From NCBI RefSeq assembly GCF_028128765.1, contig NZ_LBJG01000023.1:496001-560000 (forward strand): DNA of 64,000 bases, in the 5' to 3' direction. The translations under genes were made by a program, and so were the position numbers. The notes under the pieces were generated by a model. The model had not been told where the DNA came from. It saw nothing but the letters and a program-made list of their open reading frames with translations, and did not search any database. Of this stretch, positions 44,052 to 53,022 are shown in pieces. Position 1 is the stretch's first letter. Each line of letters begins with the position of its first letter. The DNA is from Bradyrhizobium sp. CCBAU 51627. GTDB lineage: Bacteria > Pseudomonadota > Alphaproteobacteria > Rhizobiales > Xanthobacteraceae.

Positions 44052-46271
44052 ATGGAAGCTCAGGTCTCTGCTGCATCGGTTCCTGCCCGCCCATGGTCGC
44101 CGCCGCCCGATGCCAGTGACGTCGTCAAGGGCATCCATGCCATGCTCCATCCACACAACATCGTGGTGGTGGGTGCGACCGACAAGCCGGGCAATTACGC
44201 CGAGCGCATCTGGAATAATCTGGTCAAATACGGCTACGAGGGCGGGCTCTATCCTGTCAACGCCAAGCGCGACAGCATCTGGGGCGTGCCTTGCTACAAG
44301 AATTTTGCGAGCCTCCCCGAAAAGCCTGATCATGTCCTCGTGCTGGTGCCCGCACGCTTTGCCGTGCAGGTGATCCGCGACGCTGCTGCCGCCGGCGCAC
44401 GATCGGCCACCATCGTCACCTCCGGCTTCAGCGAGTTGCAGGATGAGGAGAGCCAGAAGCTCGCCGCAGAGCTGCAACAGGCCGTGCACGAGACGGGGCT
44501 CGCCGTCACCGGCCCCAATTGCCTCGGCAATTTGAGTGCCGGCGAAAAGCTCTTCACCAATATCGACGACCGCGTCGTCACCATGGAGCAAGGCGCGGTG
44601 GCGATCGCCGGCCAGTCCGGCGCCATCGTGATGGCGATCCGGCAGGCGCTGGAGGATCGTGGCGTCGGCGTCGGCTACATGGTGACAACGGGCAACGAGA
44701 CCGGGCTCGAGACGCCGGACCTGATGCGCTATTTTGCCGAAGATCCCAGCATCAAGGTGATCGTGGTCTATCTCGAAGGCGTGCGCAACACCAAGGCGTT
44801 TCGCGATGCCTGCAAGGCTGCACGCGCCGCGCGCAAGCCGGTGATCGCGCTCAAGCTCGGATCATCGGAAGGCGGCCGCGCCGCCGCGATGGCGCACACC
44901 GGCGCGCTGGCAGGCTCGATCGAAACGTTTGATGCCATCGCAACCCGCGAAGGCGTGATCCGCGTGAGCGGGCTCGACGAATTGATCGAGACCACCGAAT
45001 GCTTCGTCCACGCTGTCGTGCCCAAGGGCGACCGGCTTGCGGCGGTCACCCTATCCGGTGGCAAACGCGGCATGCTGATCGACGCGTTCTACGCACAAGG
45101 CCTCAACTTCGCGGCGCTGAGCCCGCATGTAAGCAGCGAGCTGGCAAAAATGCTCGGGCCGGGCTCGATCGTCGGCAATCCGCTCGATGCGGGCTTTGCC
45201 GCGGTGGTCGACCCCTCCGTCTACATGAAATCGATCCAGCTGATGATCGACGATCCCGATATCGACATCGTCATCATCGATTCCGAGCTTCCCAAAGCAC
45301 CGCACGAGCAGCGCGAGCGCAATTTGCGGATCGTCAACGGGATGGCGAGCCGCGCTTCGAAGCCGGTGATCTACATCAGCGCGATGTCGATCGGCTTCAC
45401 CGAATTCACCAAAGGCTTGCGCAAGTCGCTGCCGCATCTCGCGGTGATGCAGGGCATGGACCGCGCAGTGACCGCGATCAAGTCGCTGCTCGCCTATGCG
45501 AGGCTACGCAAGGAAGTACCCGACATCGTCTCGAGCTCGAAGCCCGCCGCGCGCGCCGTGCTGGAGAAGGCGCTGAGCTCGGCGAGTGGCGCCGCGCTCG
45601 ACGAGGTCGCCTCCAAGAAGCTGCTGAAGGCCTATGGCATCCCGGTCTCGAAGGAGGGAATCGCGCAGACGGCGGCCGAGGCCGCGAAGATCGCCAGGCA
45701 GATCGGCTTTCCGGTCGTGGCCAAGGTCGTCAGCGCCGAGATCCTGCACAAATCCGACATCGGCGGCGTTGTGCTGAACCTCAATACCGCAGCCGGGGTG
45801 AAGAAGGCGTTTGCCGACATCACCGCCCGGGTGGCCAGGTTGAAGGGCAAGCCGAAGCTCGACGGCATCTTGATCGCACAGCAGGTGAAGGCCGACCTTG
45901 AACTCGTGGTCGGCGCCTCCCTCGACGCCGAGATGGGGCCGGTCGTGCTGTTCGGGACCGGCGGCATCGACATCGAGCTGATGAAGGACGTGGCGCTATC
46001 AGGCGCGCCGCTGGACGAAGCCGAGGCGCGGCTCCTGATCGGCCGCACCAAGGCCGGCATCAAGATGCGCGGCTATCGCGGCAAGCCGGCGCTGCACGAG
46101 GCATCCGCCGTCAAGGCGCTGGTCGGCCTGTCCAACCTGATCGCGGATGCTGGCGACCGCATCGCCTCGATCGACGTCAATCCGTTCCTGATCAATGCCA
46201 AGACCGGTGTCGCGGTTGACGCGCTGATCGTGTTGAACAACGCTGCGGCAAAACGCGCAGCCAGGCACTGA
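44052..46271 (+). CDS. ADP-forming acyl-CoA synthetase (acetate-CoA ligase family)
   Basis: A 739-residue fusion of the alpha and beta parts of NDP-forming synthetases. Residues 20-150 are the CoA-binding Rossmann domain (IVVVGATDKPGNYAERIWNNL). Residues 170-480 are the succinyl-CoA-ligase-like domains, with the phospho-histidine loop AAAMAHTGALAGS (His near 281). Residues 510-735 are an ATP-grasp domain (GFPVVAKVVSAEILHKSDIGG; VVLFGTGGIDIELMKD). The enzyme makes or uses acyl-CoA with ADP or ATP and phosphate. Stand-alone members act on acetate, ferulate-type or other acids. It lies 114 bases after the sortase gene and is probably unrelated to it. Confidence 0.92.
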   Translation: MEAQVSAASVPARPWSPPPDASDVVKGIHAMLHPHNIVVVGATDKPGNYAERIWNNLVKYGYEGGLYPVNAKRDSIWGVPCYKNFASLPEKPDHVLVLVPARFAVQVIRDAAAAGARSATIVTSGFSELQDEESQKLAAELQQAVHETGLAVTGPNCLGNLSAGEKLFTNIDDRVVTMEQGAVAIAGQSGAIVMAIRQALEDRGVGVGYMVTTGNETGLETPDLMRYFAEDPSIKVIVVYLEGVRNTKAFRDACKAARAARKPVIALKLGSSEGGRAAAMAHTGALAGSIETFDAIATREGVIRVSGLDELIETTECFVHAVVPKGDRLAAVTLSGGKRGMLIDAFYAQGLNFAALSPHVSSELAKMLGPGSIVGNPLDAGFAAVVDPSVYMKSIQLMIDDPDIDIVIIDSELPKAPHEQRERNLRIVNGMASRASKPVIYISAMSIGFTEFTKGLRKSLPHLAVMQGMDRAVTAIKSLLAYARLRKEVPDIVSSSKPAARAVLEKALSSASGAALDEVASKKLLKAYGIPVSKEGIAQTAAEAAKIARQIGFPVVAKVVSAEILHKSDIGGVVLNLNTAAGVKKAFADITARVARLKGKPKLDGILIAQQVKADLELVVGASLDAEMGPVVLFGTGGIDIELMKDVALSGAPLDEAEARLLIGRTKAGIKMRGYRGKPALHEASAVKALVGLSNLIADAGDRIASIDVNPFLINAKTGVAVDALIVLNNAAAKRAARH

Positions 46272-46418
46272 TGTCGCGCAGGGCGGATCTGCGAACGCGT
46301 GATCCGCCAAATTCCGAGACGGCGTTGGCGAAAGCGCCGGTTACGCTTCCCTAACCTGCCCTGCGTACCTTTGCGACTCCTTCCAACCTCCCTGCTTTGG
46401 TCGTAAAATCGCATCCGC

Positions 46419-47249
46419 ATGGCACGCGCGAGCAATCTGGTGATCGGAACGACGACGCTGACGGTGATCGCCGTAGCGTTCGGCGGCGTGCTCGGCATGC
46501 AGAAATGGCGCACCATCCAGAGTCGCAGTCAGTTGCGCGTCGTGTTCGAAGGTGGCTCCGCGAGCGGCCTGCGCCGCGGCGGCCCGGTCAATTTCGACGG
46601 CGTCCCCGCCGGCCAGATCCTGTCGATCAAGCTGGAGAGTCCGCGCAAGGTCGTGGCCCTGGTATCGCTCGACAACACCACACCGATCCGCAAGGACACG
46701 GTGGCCGGCATCGAGTTCCAGGGCCTCACCGGAGTCGCCGCGGTCTCGCTGATCGGCGGCGCGCCGTCCGCACCGCCCGTGCCGCTGGATTCGGACGGTA
46801 TTCCGGTTCTGATCGCCGACCTCAGCGACGCTGAATCCATTGTCGACACGCTGCACAGTGTCGATCGTACCATCGTCAGCAACGCACCCGCGATCAAGGA
46901 CGGCCTGCGCACGTTCGAGACCTATACCGCCGACCTCAGGAGCAAGGGCGACGAGATCGACGCGGTGATGCTCAAGGTCGACAACGCCTTTGCGGGTTTC
47001 GACAAGGCGGTCACGAAAATCGAAGGCGTGGTGCCCGGCTTCGTCGACGGCAAGGCGGACGAGCTGTTCGAGAAGATGAAGGGGCTGCACGAACTCGCCG
47101 ACACCATGAAGAAGAAGTCGGCAAGCTTCCTCGAAGATACCCGCCGCTCGCTGCTCGATGTCAGCGAGGCCGCGAACAGGATGAGCGGAATACCAACGCC
47201 CGCGGCCGCCCCCCGCCCGCCACGCAAGCCAACGCAGCCGAAGCGGTAG
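46419..47249 (+). CDS. MCE/MlaD-family protein
   Basis: A 276-residue protein with one N-terminal membrane helix (about 7-27), an MCE domain (about 35-115; VVFEGGSASGLRRGGPVNFDGVPAGQI, FQGLTGVAAVSLIGG), a helical stretch and a Pro-rich basic tail (PRPPRKPTQPKR). MCE proteins form hexameric lipid-transfer rings in the periplasm, normally with an MlaE-type permease and MlaF-type ATPase. Here neither partner gene is adjacent, so it must use components encoded elsewhere. Upstream at 46282-46308 is a GGCGGATC/GATCCGCC hairpin without a U-run. Confidence 0.88.
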   Translation: MARASNLVIGTTTLTVIAVAFGGVLGMQKWRTIQSRSQLRVVFEGGSASGLRRGGPVNFDGVPAGQILSIKLESPRKVVALVSLDNTTPIRKDTVAGIEFQGLTGVAAVSLIGGAPSAPPVPLDSDGIPVLIADLSDAESIVDTLHSVDRTIVSNAPAIKDGLRTFETYTADLRSKGDEIDAVMLKVDNAFAGFDKAVTKIEGVVPGFVDGKADELFEKMKGLHELADTMKKKSASFLEDTRRSLLDVSEAANRMSGIPTPAAAPRPPRKPTQPKR

Positions 47250-47276
47250 AGCCTCCGGCAAGGCAAAGAGCCGACG

Positions 47277-47374
47277 CTAAAGCGCGATGAGATTTGGATG
47301 AATCGTCATCGCGCTTTAGCTCGTTGTTTGAGCATGATCTTCTCGGAAAACCGCTGCGCTTCCGGATCATGCTC
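47277..47374. repeat. Two-hairpin rhizobial intergenic repeat, 98 bp
   Basis: First hairpin: CTAAAGCGCGATGA (47277-47290) with its inverse TCATCGCGCTTTAG (about 47305-47318). Second: GAGCATGATC with GGATCATGCTC ending at 47374, and a CGGAAAACCGCTGCGCTTCCGG core. This two-part element is familiar from Bradyrhizobium and other Rhizobiales intergenic regions. It lies between the convergent MCE and monooxygenase genes. Confidence 0.85.
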
Positions 47375-47383
47375 TAGCCTCCC

Positions 47384-48886
47384 TCACCCATACACAAACG
47401 CCTTGTCATCGAGATCCGTCTTCGGGATCTCGTCCTTCTCGGTCCAGTAGTCCTGGCTGTGCTGCCATTCCGGCTTGTCGCCGCGCTTGGGCAGCAGATT
47501 CATGTTGCGCATGATGTAGCCGGGGTTGAAGTTTTCCGGATCGATCCAGGGCAGGATCGGCATGTTGTGGTCTTCGGGCCGCAGCTTGACCTCGACCTTC
47601 TTCGCCCCCTTCGCCTTCATGTGGCCGAGCAGGCGGCAGACGAAATCCGCAACGAGGTCGACACGCAGGGTCCAGCTCGCGCGGAAATAGCCGAACACCC
47701 AAACCATGTTCGGCACGCCCGTGAACATCATGCCGCGGTAGGTCACGGTGTCGCCGAAAGCGAGCGGCTTGCCGTCGATCTCGAAGGCGATGTCGCCGAG
47801 CGCCGAGAGATTGAAGCCGGTCGCGGTGACGATGACGTCGGCTTCGAGCAGCTTGCCGGATTTGAGCTGAATGCCGTTCTCGACAAAGCACTCGATCTCG
47901 TCGGTGACCACGGACGCCTTGCCGCTGGCGATGCCCTTGAACAGATCGGCGTCCGGCACGAAAGCGATGCGCTGGCGCCACGGCCGATAGCTCGGCGTAA
48001 AGTGCTTTTCGACATCGTAGTCCGGACCGAGCACGGCGCTGATCTGGCCGACCAGCTCCTTCTTCACCTGCTCAGGCTTGGAGAGGCAGAGCTTCGTGAA
48101 CGCATCCTGCTCGAACAGGATCTTGCGGCGGACGATTTCGTGGATCCAGGCCTCGTCAACCTGAAGCCGGCGCAATTCCTCCGCGATCTCGATGGCGTTG
48201 CGCCCCAGGCGGAAATAGGTCGGCGAGCGCTGCAGCATGGTGACATGCGCGCAACTATCCGCGATGTTCGGCACCAGAGTCGCCGCGGTAGCGCCCGACC
48301 CGATCACGACGACCTTCTTGTCCGCGAGATCGATATCGTCAGGCCAGGTCTGCGGATGGACGATGCGCCCCCTGAAGCGATCCATTCCCTTCCATTCCGG
48401 TGTGTAGCCTTCGGAATGGCGGTAGTAGCCCTGGCACATCCAGAGGAAGTTGGCGGTGAAGGTCTTTGCCTCGCCGGCGTCGGTCGTCACGGCTTCGATG
48501 GTCCAGAGATTCTGTTCGCTCGACCAGCTCGCCGAAATGATCTTGTGCTTGTAGCGAATGTGGCGGGCGATATCGTTGTCGTCGATCACCTCCTGCATGT
48601 AGGCGAGGATTTCCTCGGCGGTTGCGATCGGCGGCCCGACCCAGGGCTTGAAGCTGTAGCCGAAGGTATGGAGATCGCTGTCGGAGCGAATGCCGGGATA
48701 GCGATGCGTGCTCCAGGTGCCGCCGAACGTCGCCTGCGTTTCCAGGATGACGTAGCTCGTGCCCGGAAGCTGCTTTTCGATGTGATAGGCGCTGCCGATG
48801 CCGGAGATGCCGGCGCCGACGATCAGTACGTCGAAATGCTCTGAAGCCTGTTGGGTCGTGGCGTGAGTGCGAACAGCGACATTCAT
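47384..48886 (-). CDS. Flavin monooxygenase, Baeyer-Villiger type
   Basis: A 500-residue FAD/NADPH enzyme. FAD-binding VGAGISGIGSAYH is near residue 23, followed by YPGIRSDSDLHTFGYSF. The Baeyer-Villiger fingerprint FxGxxxHxxxWP is matched by FRGRIVHPQTWP (about 173-184), and the second Rossmann motif VIGSGATAATL (about 195) binds NADPH. Members oxygenate ketones to esters or hydroxylate small molecules. The start is ATG 48886 with only a weak ribosome site. A possible FNR/FixK-like half-symmetric sequence lies about 100 bases upstream. Confidence 0.93.
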   Translation of the reverse strand: MNVAVRTHATTQQASEHFDVLIVGAGISGIGSAYHIEKQLPGTSYVILETQATFGGTWSTHRYPGIRSDSDLHTFGYSFKPWVGPPIATAEEILAYMQEVIDDNDIARHIRYKHKIISASWSSEQNLWTIEAVTTDAGEAKTFTANFLWMCQGYYRHSEGYTPEWKGMDRFRGRIVHPQTWPDDIDLADKKVVVIGSGATAATLVPNIADSCAHVTMLQRSPTYFRLGRNAIEIAEELRRLQVDEAWIHEIVRRKILFEQDAFTKLCLSKPEQVKKELVGQISAVLGPDYDVEKHFTPSYRPWRQRIAFVPDADLFKGIASGKASVVTDEIECFVENGIQLKSGKLLEADVIVTATGFNLSALGDIAFEIDGKPLAFGDTVTYRGMMFTGVPNMVWVFGYFRASWTLRVDLVADFVCRLLGHMKAKGAKKVEVKLRPEDHNMPILPWIDPENFNPGYIMRNMNLLPKRGDKPEWQHSQDYWTEKDEIPKTDLDDKAFVYG

Positions 48887-48983
48887 TGTTGCTTCTATGC
48901 CTTGTCATTTTCAGGCCGCCTTTGACTGGCGACGCGTTTCCCCCGCGACGGTCATGTTCGCCCGCCGCGCTTCCCTCGCAAAA

Positions 48984-48996
48984 TGACATAGATCAA
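48984..48996 (-). promoter_or_regulatory. Weak FNR/FixK-like sequence upstream of the monooxygenase gene
   Basis: On the minus strand the bases read TTGATCTATGTCA, matching the TTGAT-N4-ATCAA consensus in the first half and only partly in the second. It lies about 98 bases before the monooxygenase start. It could be chance. Confidence 0.25.
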
Positions 48997-49008
48997 GTCG
49001 CAATCAAA

Positions 49009-49767
49009 CTACAACGCCGCGCCCCAGCTCCGCGCGGTCTGCAAGATCCAGTCACGGTACAGCGTCAGCGGCGTAACCCCGGTCAATCCACCGCAGCCGG
49101 CAGCGCCATTCGGCCCCGTCGACCAGCTGATGACGCCAACAAGCACCGCGCCATCAGGTCTGTCCTCGAATACGGGGCCGCCGGAATCGCCGGTGCAGGC
49201 GCCGATTCCATCGCGAACACCGTTGGTTACGGGATCAACCAGGCGGATCTGGAAAGTGCCGGGCTGCCCGGTCACGACGAGACCGGCAACCCGTGTCGCA
49301 CCGCCGCTCTTGCCATCGCCGCGCACAGTGACGCCAATGCCCGCGATGGTAAAACGGCTGCCGACCCGGATCGGAATACTGGGCGAACCGACCGGCACGG
49401 TCGATTTTCCCTTAAATGGAATTTCAAGTTGCAACAATGCCACGTCGGCAGTGGCGCGATGCGCCTGCATCGCCTGCATGTTGAAGCCCGGATGGATCGC
49501 AGCGGTACGCACGTTCAGCAATTGCGGCTGACCGTCAGCGCCGCGATCGACGATCTTGTAGTCGGCGCCCGGCTGCACGCAGTGAGCAACCGTCAGCACG
49601 ACCTTCGGGGCGATCAGAGTGCCGGTGCAGAAATTGCCACGCGAACCGACGATGGTGACGACCGCGTGTGCAACGCCTTCCGTCTGCGGCGTGCCGCCGC
49701 CGACGATGGCGTGAGCGGGCGGGGCAAGCAGCAAGGCTGCTGTGATGAGAATGACGAGCTTCTTCAT
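49009..49767 (-). CDS. Secreted trypsin-like serine protease (S1), apparently without propeptide
   Basis: A 252-residue protein from ATG 49767; the frame extends to 49905 but MKKLVILITAALLLAPPAHA is a standard signal peptide. The catalytic triad is in LTVAHC (His), TADVALLQL (Asp) and CTGDSGGPV (Ser). Signal cleavage after AHA would leave IVGGG as the mature N-terminus, the same free Ile end that activates trypsins. Disulfide cysteines are present (FCTGTL/AHC; ACTGDSGG and GCGG). It is divergent from the HAD gene, 83 bases apart. The target is unknown. Confidence 0.92.
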   Translation of the reverse strand: MKKLVILITAALLLAPPAHAIVGGGTPQTEGVAHAVVTIVGSRGNFCTGTLIAPKVVLTVAHCVQPGADYKIVDRGADGQPQLLNVRTAAIHPGFNMQAMQAHRATADVALLQLEIPFKGKSTVPVGSPSIPIRVGSRFTIAGIGVTVRGDGKSGGATRVAGLVVTGQPGTFQIRLVDPVTNGVRDGIGACTGDSGGPVFEDRPDGAVLVGVISWSTGPNGAAGCGGLTGVTPLTLYRDWILQTARSWGAAL

Positions 49768-49850
49768 GGGAACACGCTCTGGCGTCGGGACTGGCCCTTG
49801 CCGATAGCGCATGCTAGCCCTCTTGGGAAGGAATTGACGAGGGCACGACA

Positions 49851-50486
49851 TTGGCGATCGAGGCTGTGATCTTTGATTTTGGCGGCGTGTTGACGAGCTC
49901 GCCATTCGAAGCGTTTGCGCGATTCGAGAGCGAGCGCGGTTTGCCCGTTGACATTATCAGGCGCACCAATGCCGCCAATCATCTGGAGAACGCCTGGGCG
50001 AAGTTCGAGCGCGCGGAAGTCGATATCGAGACGTTTGACGCGTTGTTCGCGGCGGAATCACTCGCGCTGGGCGCCGAAGTGCGCGGACGCGACGTGCTGC
50101 CCCTGCTCCAGGGCGACCTGCGCCCCGAGATGGTCGATGCACTGAAGCGCATCAAGGCGCAGTTCAAGACGGGCTGCATCACCAACAATTTGCCGGCCAA
50201 CGCCATCGGCAGCATGACCGGGCGCTCGCTCTATGTCGCCGAGGTGATGGTGCTGTTCGACCACGTCATCGAATCCGCCAAGATCGGCCTGCGCAAGCCG
50301 GACCCGCGCATTTACCAGCTGATGGTCGAGACGCTGAAAGTTGATCCGAAGACCTGCGTCTATCTCGACGATCTTGGCGTCAATCTGAAGCCCGCGCGGG
50401 AGATGGGCATGACCACGATCAAGGTCACGAGCGGCGCGCAGGCAATCGCCGAGCTCGAAGCCGCGACGGGAATGAAGCTGGGGTAG
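49851..50486 (+). CDS. HAD-family hydrolase (subfamily IA, epoxide-hydrolase N-domain-like)
   Basis: A 211-residue phosphatase-fold protein starting at TTG 49851 with GAGGG upstream. Motif I is VIFDFGGVLT, giving the nucleophile Asp but with Gly at the usual second-Asp position, as in a recognised HAD subgroup. Motif II is CITNNLP, motif III GLRKPDPRIYQ, and motif IV YLDDLGVNLKPA. It most likely dephosphorylates a small metabolite. Its proximity to the methylthioadenosine genes is probably not functional, because a repeat separates them and they run in opposite directions. Confidence 0.9.
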   Translation: MAIEAVIFDFGGVLTSSPFEAFARFESERGLPVDIIRRTNAANHLENAWAKFERAEVDIETFDALFAAESLALGAEVRGRDVLPLLQGDLRPEMVDALKRIKAQFKTGCITNNLPANAIGSMTGRSLYVAEVMVLFDHVIESAKIGLRKPDPRIYQLMVETLKVDPKTCVYLDDLGVNLKPAREMGMTTIKVTSGAQAIAELEAATGMKLG

Positions 50487-50497
50487 TCTATCATCCT

Positions 50498-50577
50498 CGT
50501 CATTGCGAGCGCAGCGAAGCAATCCAGAGTCTTTCCGCGGAGAGATTCTGGATTGCTTCGCTACGCTCCCAACGACG
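50498..50577. repeat. 80-bp palindrome, same family as 32192-32279
   Basis: Ends CGTCATTGCGAG and GCTCCCAACGACG are inverse with two differences; inside, GCGAAGCAATCCAGA and TCTGGATTGCTTCGC are perfect 15-base inverses. It lies between the convergent HAD and mtnA genes. Confidence 0.85.
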
Positions 50578-50606
50578 GATGCGGCGAGAGATCGGTCGAA
50601 TAGAGC

Positions 50607-51716
50607 CTACTCCGCTGCAGCGGCGATCCGCTCGGGAAACGCGGCGGCCAGCGAGGCGCGGTCGGGCTTCAGCACGCCGCGCTCGGTAATGAGGCCGGTA
50701 ACGAGGCGTGCCGGCGTCACGTCGAAGGCGTAGTTCGCGACCGGCGAGCCCTCCGGCACGATGCGCACCGTCTCCAGGCGGCCGTCGGCGGTGCGGCCGG
50801 TCATGTCCGTGACCTCCACCCCGCTGCGCTGCTCGATTGGAATGTCGCGAATGCCGTCATCGACGGCAAAGTCGATCGTGGGCGATGGAAGTGCGACGTA
50901 AAAAGGCACGCCATTGTCGTGCGCGGCCAACGCCTTCAGATAGGTGCCGATCTTGTTGCAGACGTCGCCATTGGCGGCGACGCGGTCGGTGCCGACGATG
51001 GCGAGATCGACCATGCCGTGCTGCATCAGGTGCCCGCCGGTATTGTCCGGGATGACGGTGTGCGGTACGCCGTGATGGCCGAGCTCCCAGGCCGTAAGCG
51101 AGGCGCCCTGATTGCGCGGACGGGTCTCGTCGACCCAGACATGGATCTTGATACCGCGCTCATGCGCGAGATAGATCGGCGCGGTTGCGGTGCCCCAGTC
51201 GACGGTGGCAAGCCAGCCGGCGTTGCAATGGGTCAGCACGTTGACCGTCTCGCCCGGCGTCTTCCTGGCCACGATCGCCTCGATCAGCGCAAGGCCGTTG
51301 GCCGCGATGCCGCGGTTGATCTCGACGTCCTGCTCGACGATCTCGTCGGCGCGGACGTAAGCCGCCTCGGCCCGTTCGGCCGGATCGATCGGCGCAAGCG
51401 CCGCGCGCATCTCGTCCAGCGCCCATTTCAGATTGATCGCGGTCGGCCGCGCCACGACCAGGGTATCGTAAGCGCGCCTAAGCCCGGCGTCGGAGGCGTC
51501 CGCGCGCATCGCGAGCGCCATGCCGTAGGCCGCCGTCGCGCCGATCAGCGGCGCGCCGCGCACCAGCATGTCGCGGATCGCCACCGCTGCGTCCTCGCAC
51601 GAGGTCAGCTTCGCAATGACGAACTCGTGCGGCAACCGGCGCTGGTCGATCGCACCCACCGACCAGCCGTCGCGTTCGCGCCAGATGCTGCGAAAATGCT
51701 TGCCGTCGACCTTCAT
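50607..51716 (-). CDS. mtnA: S-methyl-5-thioribose-1-phosphate isomerase
   Basis: A 369-residue aldose-ketose isomerase that converts methylthioribose 1-phosphate to methylthioribulose 1-phosphate. Family hallmarks: [18 protein letters not shown], the catalytic Cys in [21 protein letters not shown] (about 160), the catalytic Asp in [21 protein letters not shown] (about 240), and [12 protein letters not shown]. It is the second gene after mtnP, 30 bases apart. Later steps of the full methionine salvage pathway are not in the window, so the product may enter another route. Confidence 0.95.
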   Translation of the reverse strand: MKVDGKHFRSIWRERDGWSVGAIDQRRLPHEFVIAKLTSCEDAAVAIRDMLVRGAPLIGATAAYGMALAMRADASDAGLRRAYDTLVVARPTAINLKWALDEMRAALAPIDPAERAEAAYVRADEIVEQDVEINRGIAANGLALIEAIVARKTPGETVNVLTHCNAGWLATVDWGTATAPIYLAHERGIKIHVWVDETRPRNQGASLTAWELGHHGVPHTVIPDNTGGHLMQHGMVDLAIVGTDRVAANGDVCNKIGTYLKALAAHDNGVPFYVALPSPTIDFAVDDGIRDIPIEQRSGVEVTDMTGRTADGRLETVRIVPEGSPVANYAFDVTPARLVTGLITERGVLKPDRASLAAAFPERIAAAAE

Positions 51717-51746
51717 GGCGTTCTGCCTTTTCGTTCTTCCCGCGTC

Positions 51747-52622
51747 TCAACCGCGCAAAATGCGCCCGGCCACTGCATCGAGCTTGTTCAGAAGTTCGGG
51801 ATCGCGCGCCTCGGGCGCGGTGATCAGCGCGGTGTCCAGCGCACGATCCGAACCGATCGGGCACGGCTCGTGCTCGCGTGGAAACTCCTTCGCCAGCCGC
51901 GCCACCAGCGCCTTGGCCTTGTCGGCGTTCGAGGTGAGCACGCGGATGATATCCTGCACGGTGACCGCGTCGTGATCCGGATGCCAGCAGTCGAAATCCG
52001 TCACCATCGCGACGGTCGCGTAACAAATCTCGGCCTCGCGGGCGAGCTTTGCTTCGGGCATGTTGGTCATTCCGATCACCGAATAGCCCAGCGTCTTGTA
52101 GGTCATGCTCTCCGCATAGGTGGAGAACTGCGGCCCCTCCATGCAGACATAGGTGCCGCCGCGCGCGATCGCGATGCCCTCGGCCTCTGCCGCCGCCGCA
52201 AGATGGATCCGCAGCCGCGGAGAGACCGGATGCGCCATCGAGACATGCGCGACGCAGCCTTTGCCGAAAAACGAACTCTCGCGCTTATGGGTGCGGTCGA
52301 CGAACTGATCGACGAGAACGAAGGTGCCGGGCGGCAGCTCTTCCTTGAAGGAACCGCAGGCCGAGAGCGAGATCAGGTCGGTGACGCCGGCGCGCTTCAG
52401 CACGTCGATATTGGCGCGATAGTTGATGTCGGAGGGCGACAGCCGGTGCCCCTTGTCATGGCGCGGCAGGAACACGATCGGCAGACCGGCGATGGTGCCA
52501 CGCCGCACGGGCGCCGACGGCTCTCCCCAGGGGCTCCTGATCATCTCTTCGTGCGCGCCTTCGAGACCCGGCAAATCATAGATGCCGGAGCCGCCGATGA
52601 TGCCCAATACCGCCTGCGCCAT
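51747..52622 (-). CDS. mtnP: S-methyl-5'-thioadenosine phosphorylase
   Basis: A 291-residue nucleoside phosphorylase that splits methylthioadenosine into adenine and methylthioribose 1-phosphate. Motifs: GIIGGSGIYDLPGLE at the N-terminus, the phosphate-binding FLPRHDKGHRLSPSDINYRANI, CMEGPQFSTYAESMTYKTLG, and the base-recognising VTDFDCWHPDHDAVT (about 215-230). Together with mtnA it performs the first two salvage steps. The carrier-protein gene lies 109 bases upstream on the same strand and could share a transcript, though nothing proves it. Confidence 0.95.
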   Translation of the reverse strand: MAQAVLGIIGGSGIYDLPGLEGAHEEMIRSPWGEPSAPVRRGTIAGLPIVFLPRHDKGHRLSPSDINYRANIDVLKRAGVTDLISLSACGSFKEELPPGTFVLVDQFVDRTHKRESSFFGKGCVAHVSMAHPVSPRLRIHLAAAAEAEGIAIARGGTYVCMEGPQFSTYAESMTYKTLGYSVIGMTNMPEAKLAREAEICYATVAMVTDFDCWHPDHDAVTVQDIIRVLTSNADKAKALVARLAKEFPREHEPCPIGSDRALDTALITAPEARDPELLNKLDAVAGRILRG

Positions 52623-52731
52623 GCCTGCTTCACCCTATCCGCCACGTGCGACATGGTTAAGCTATGCCAGTTTTGGGGCGGATTTGGAACGGGGCTGATG
52701 GGGTCCCGCCGGGAGGCAGGTGGGCGCCTGA

Positions 52732-53022
52732 TTAAGCCGCTTTCGCCAACTTCAGCTGGGTCGCAACCATGCGTTCCAGCGTCTCGACGGACTGGAAATT
52801 CTCCGGCGTGATCTCGGCCTGCGGAATGGTGAAGTCGAACTCGGCTTCGACGCCCAGCATCAGATTGACCATGTCCATCGAGGTCAAGCCGACATCGACG
52901 AGCCTGGCCTGCGGCGTGACATCGGCGGCGAGCGAGTTCTGCTCGAGGATGCCCTTCACCAGCATGGTGATGCGATGACGCAAATCGGTGTCGAAGGCCT
53001 GCATCGGCAAATTCCCATCCAT
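52732..53022 (-). CDS. Dedicated acyl/aminoacyl carrier protein
   Basis: A 96-residue phosphopantetheine-type carrier. The attachment serine is Ser48 in VDVGLTSMDMVNLML; fatty-acid AcpP would read DSLD here, so this is a specialised carrier. Helix pattern and length are normal, with a basic C-terminal tail (QLKLAKAA). ATG 53022 gives 96 residues; ATG 53004 (MQAFDTDLRHR) gives 90 and has GGGAA upstream. It is divergent from the flavoprotein and amino acid:carrier-protein ligase genes, 337 bases away, and is the obvious substrate of that ligase, as carrier genes accompany the characterised enzymes. Confidence 0.9.
   Translation of the reverse strand: MDGNLPMQAFDTDLRHRITMLVKGILEQNSLAADVTPQARLVDVGLTSMDMVNLMLGVEAEFDFTIPQAEITPENFQSVETLERMVATQLKLAKAA

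Noticed and set aside
46282..46308. GGCGGATC/GATCCGCC hairpin as a terminator of the ADP-forming synthetase gene
   Set aside because: The stem is clear but there is no U-run; it may only be a secondary structure in the leader of the MCE gene.
50919..52811. 630-codon open frame opposite mtnA and mtnP
   Set aside because: It spans two well-defined genes and part of the carrier gene, has no ribosome site, and its composition is the typical GC-rich shadow pattern.
52732..53022. Reading the carrier as housekeeping AcpP
   Set aside because: The attachment site is TSMDM instead of DSLD, the surrounding helix II differs, and no fatty-acid synthesis genes are adjacent.
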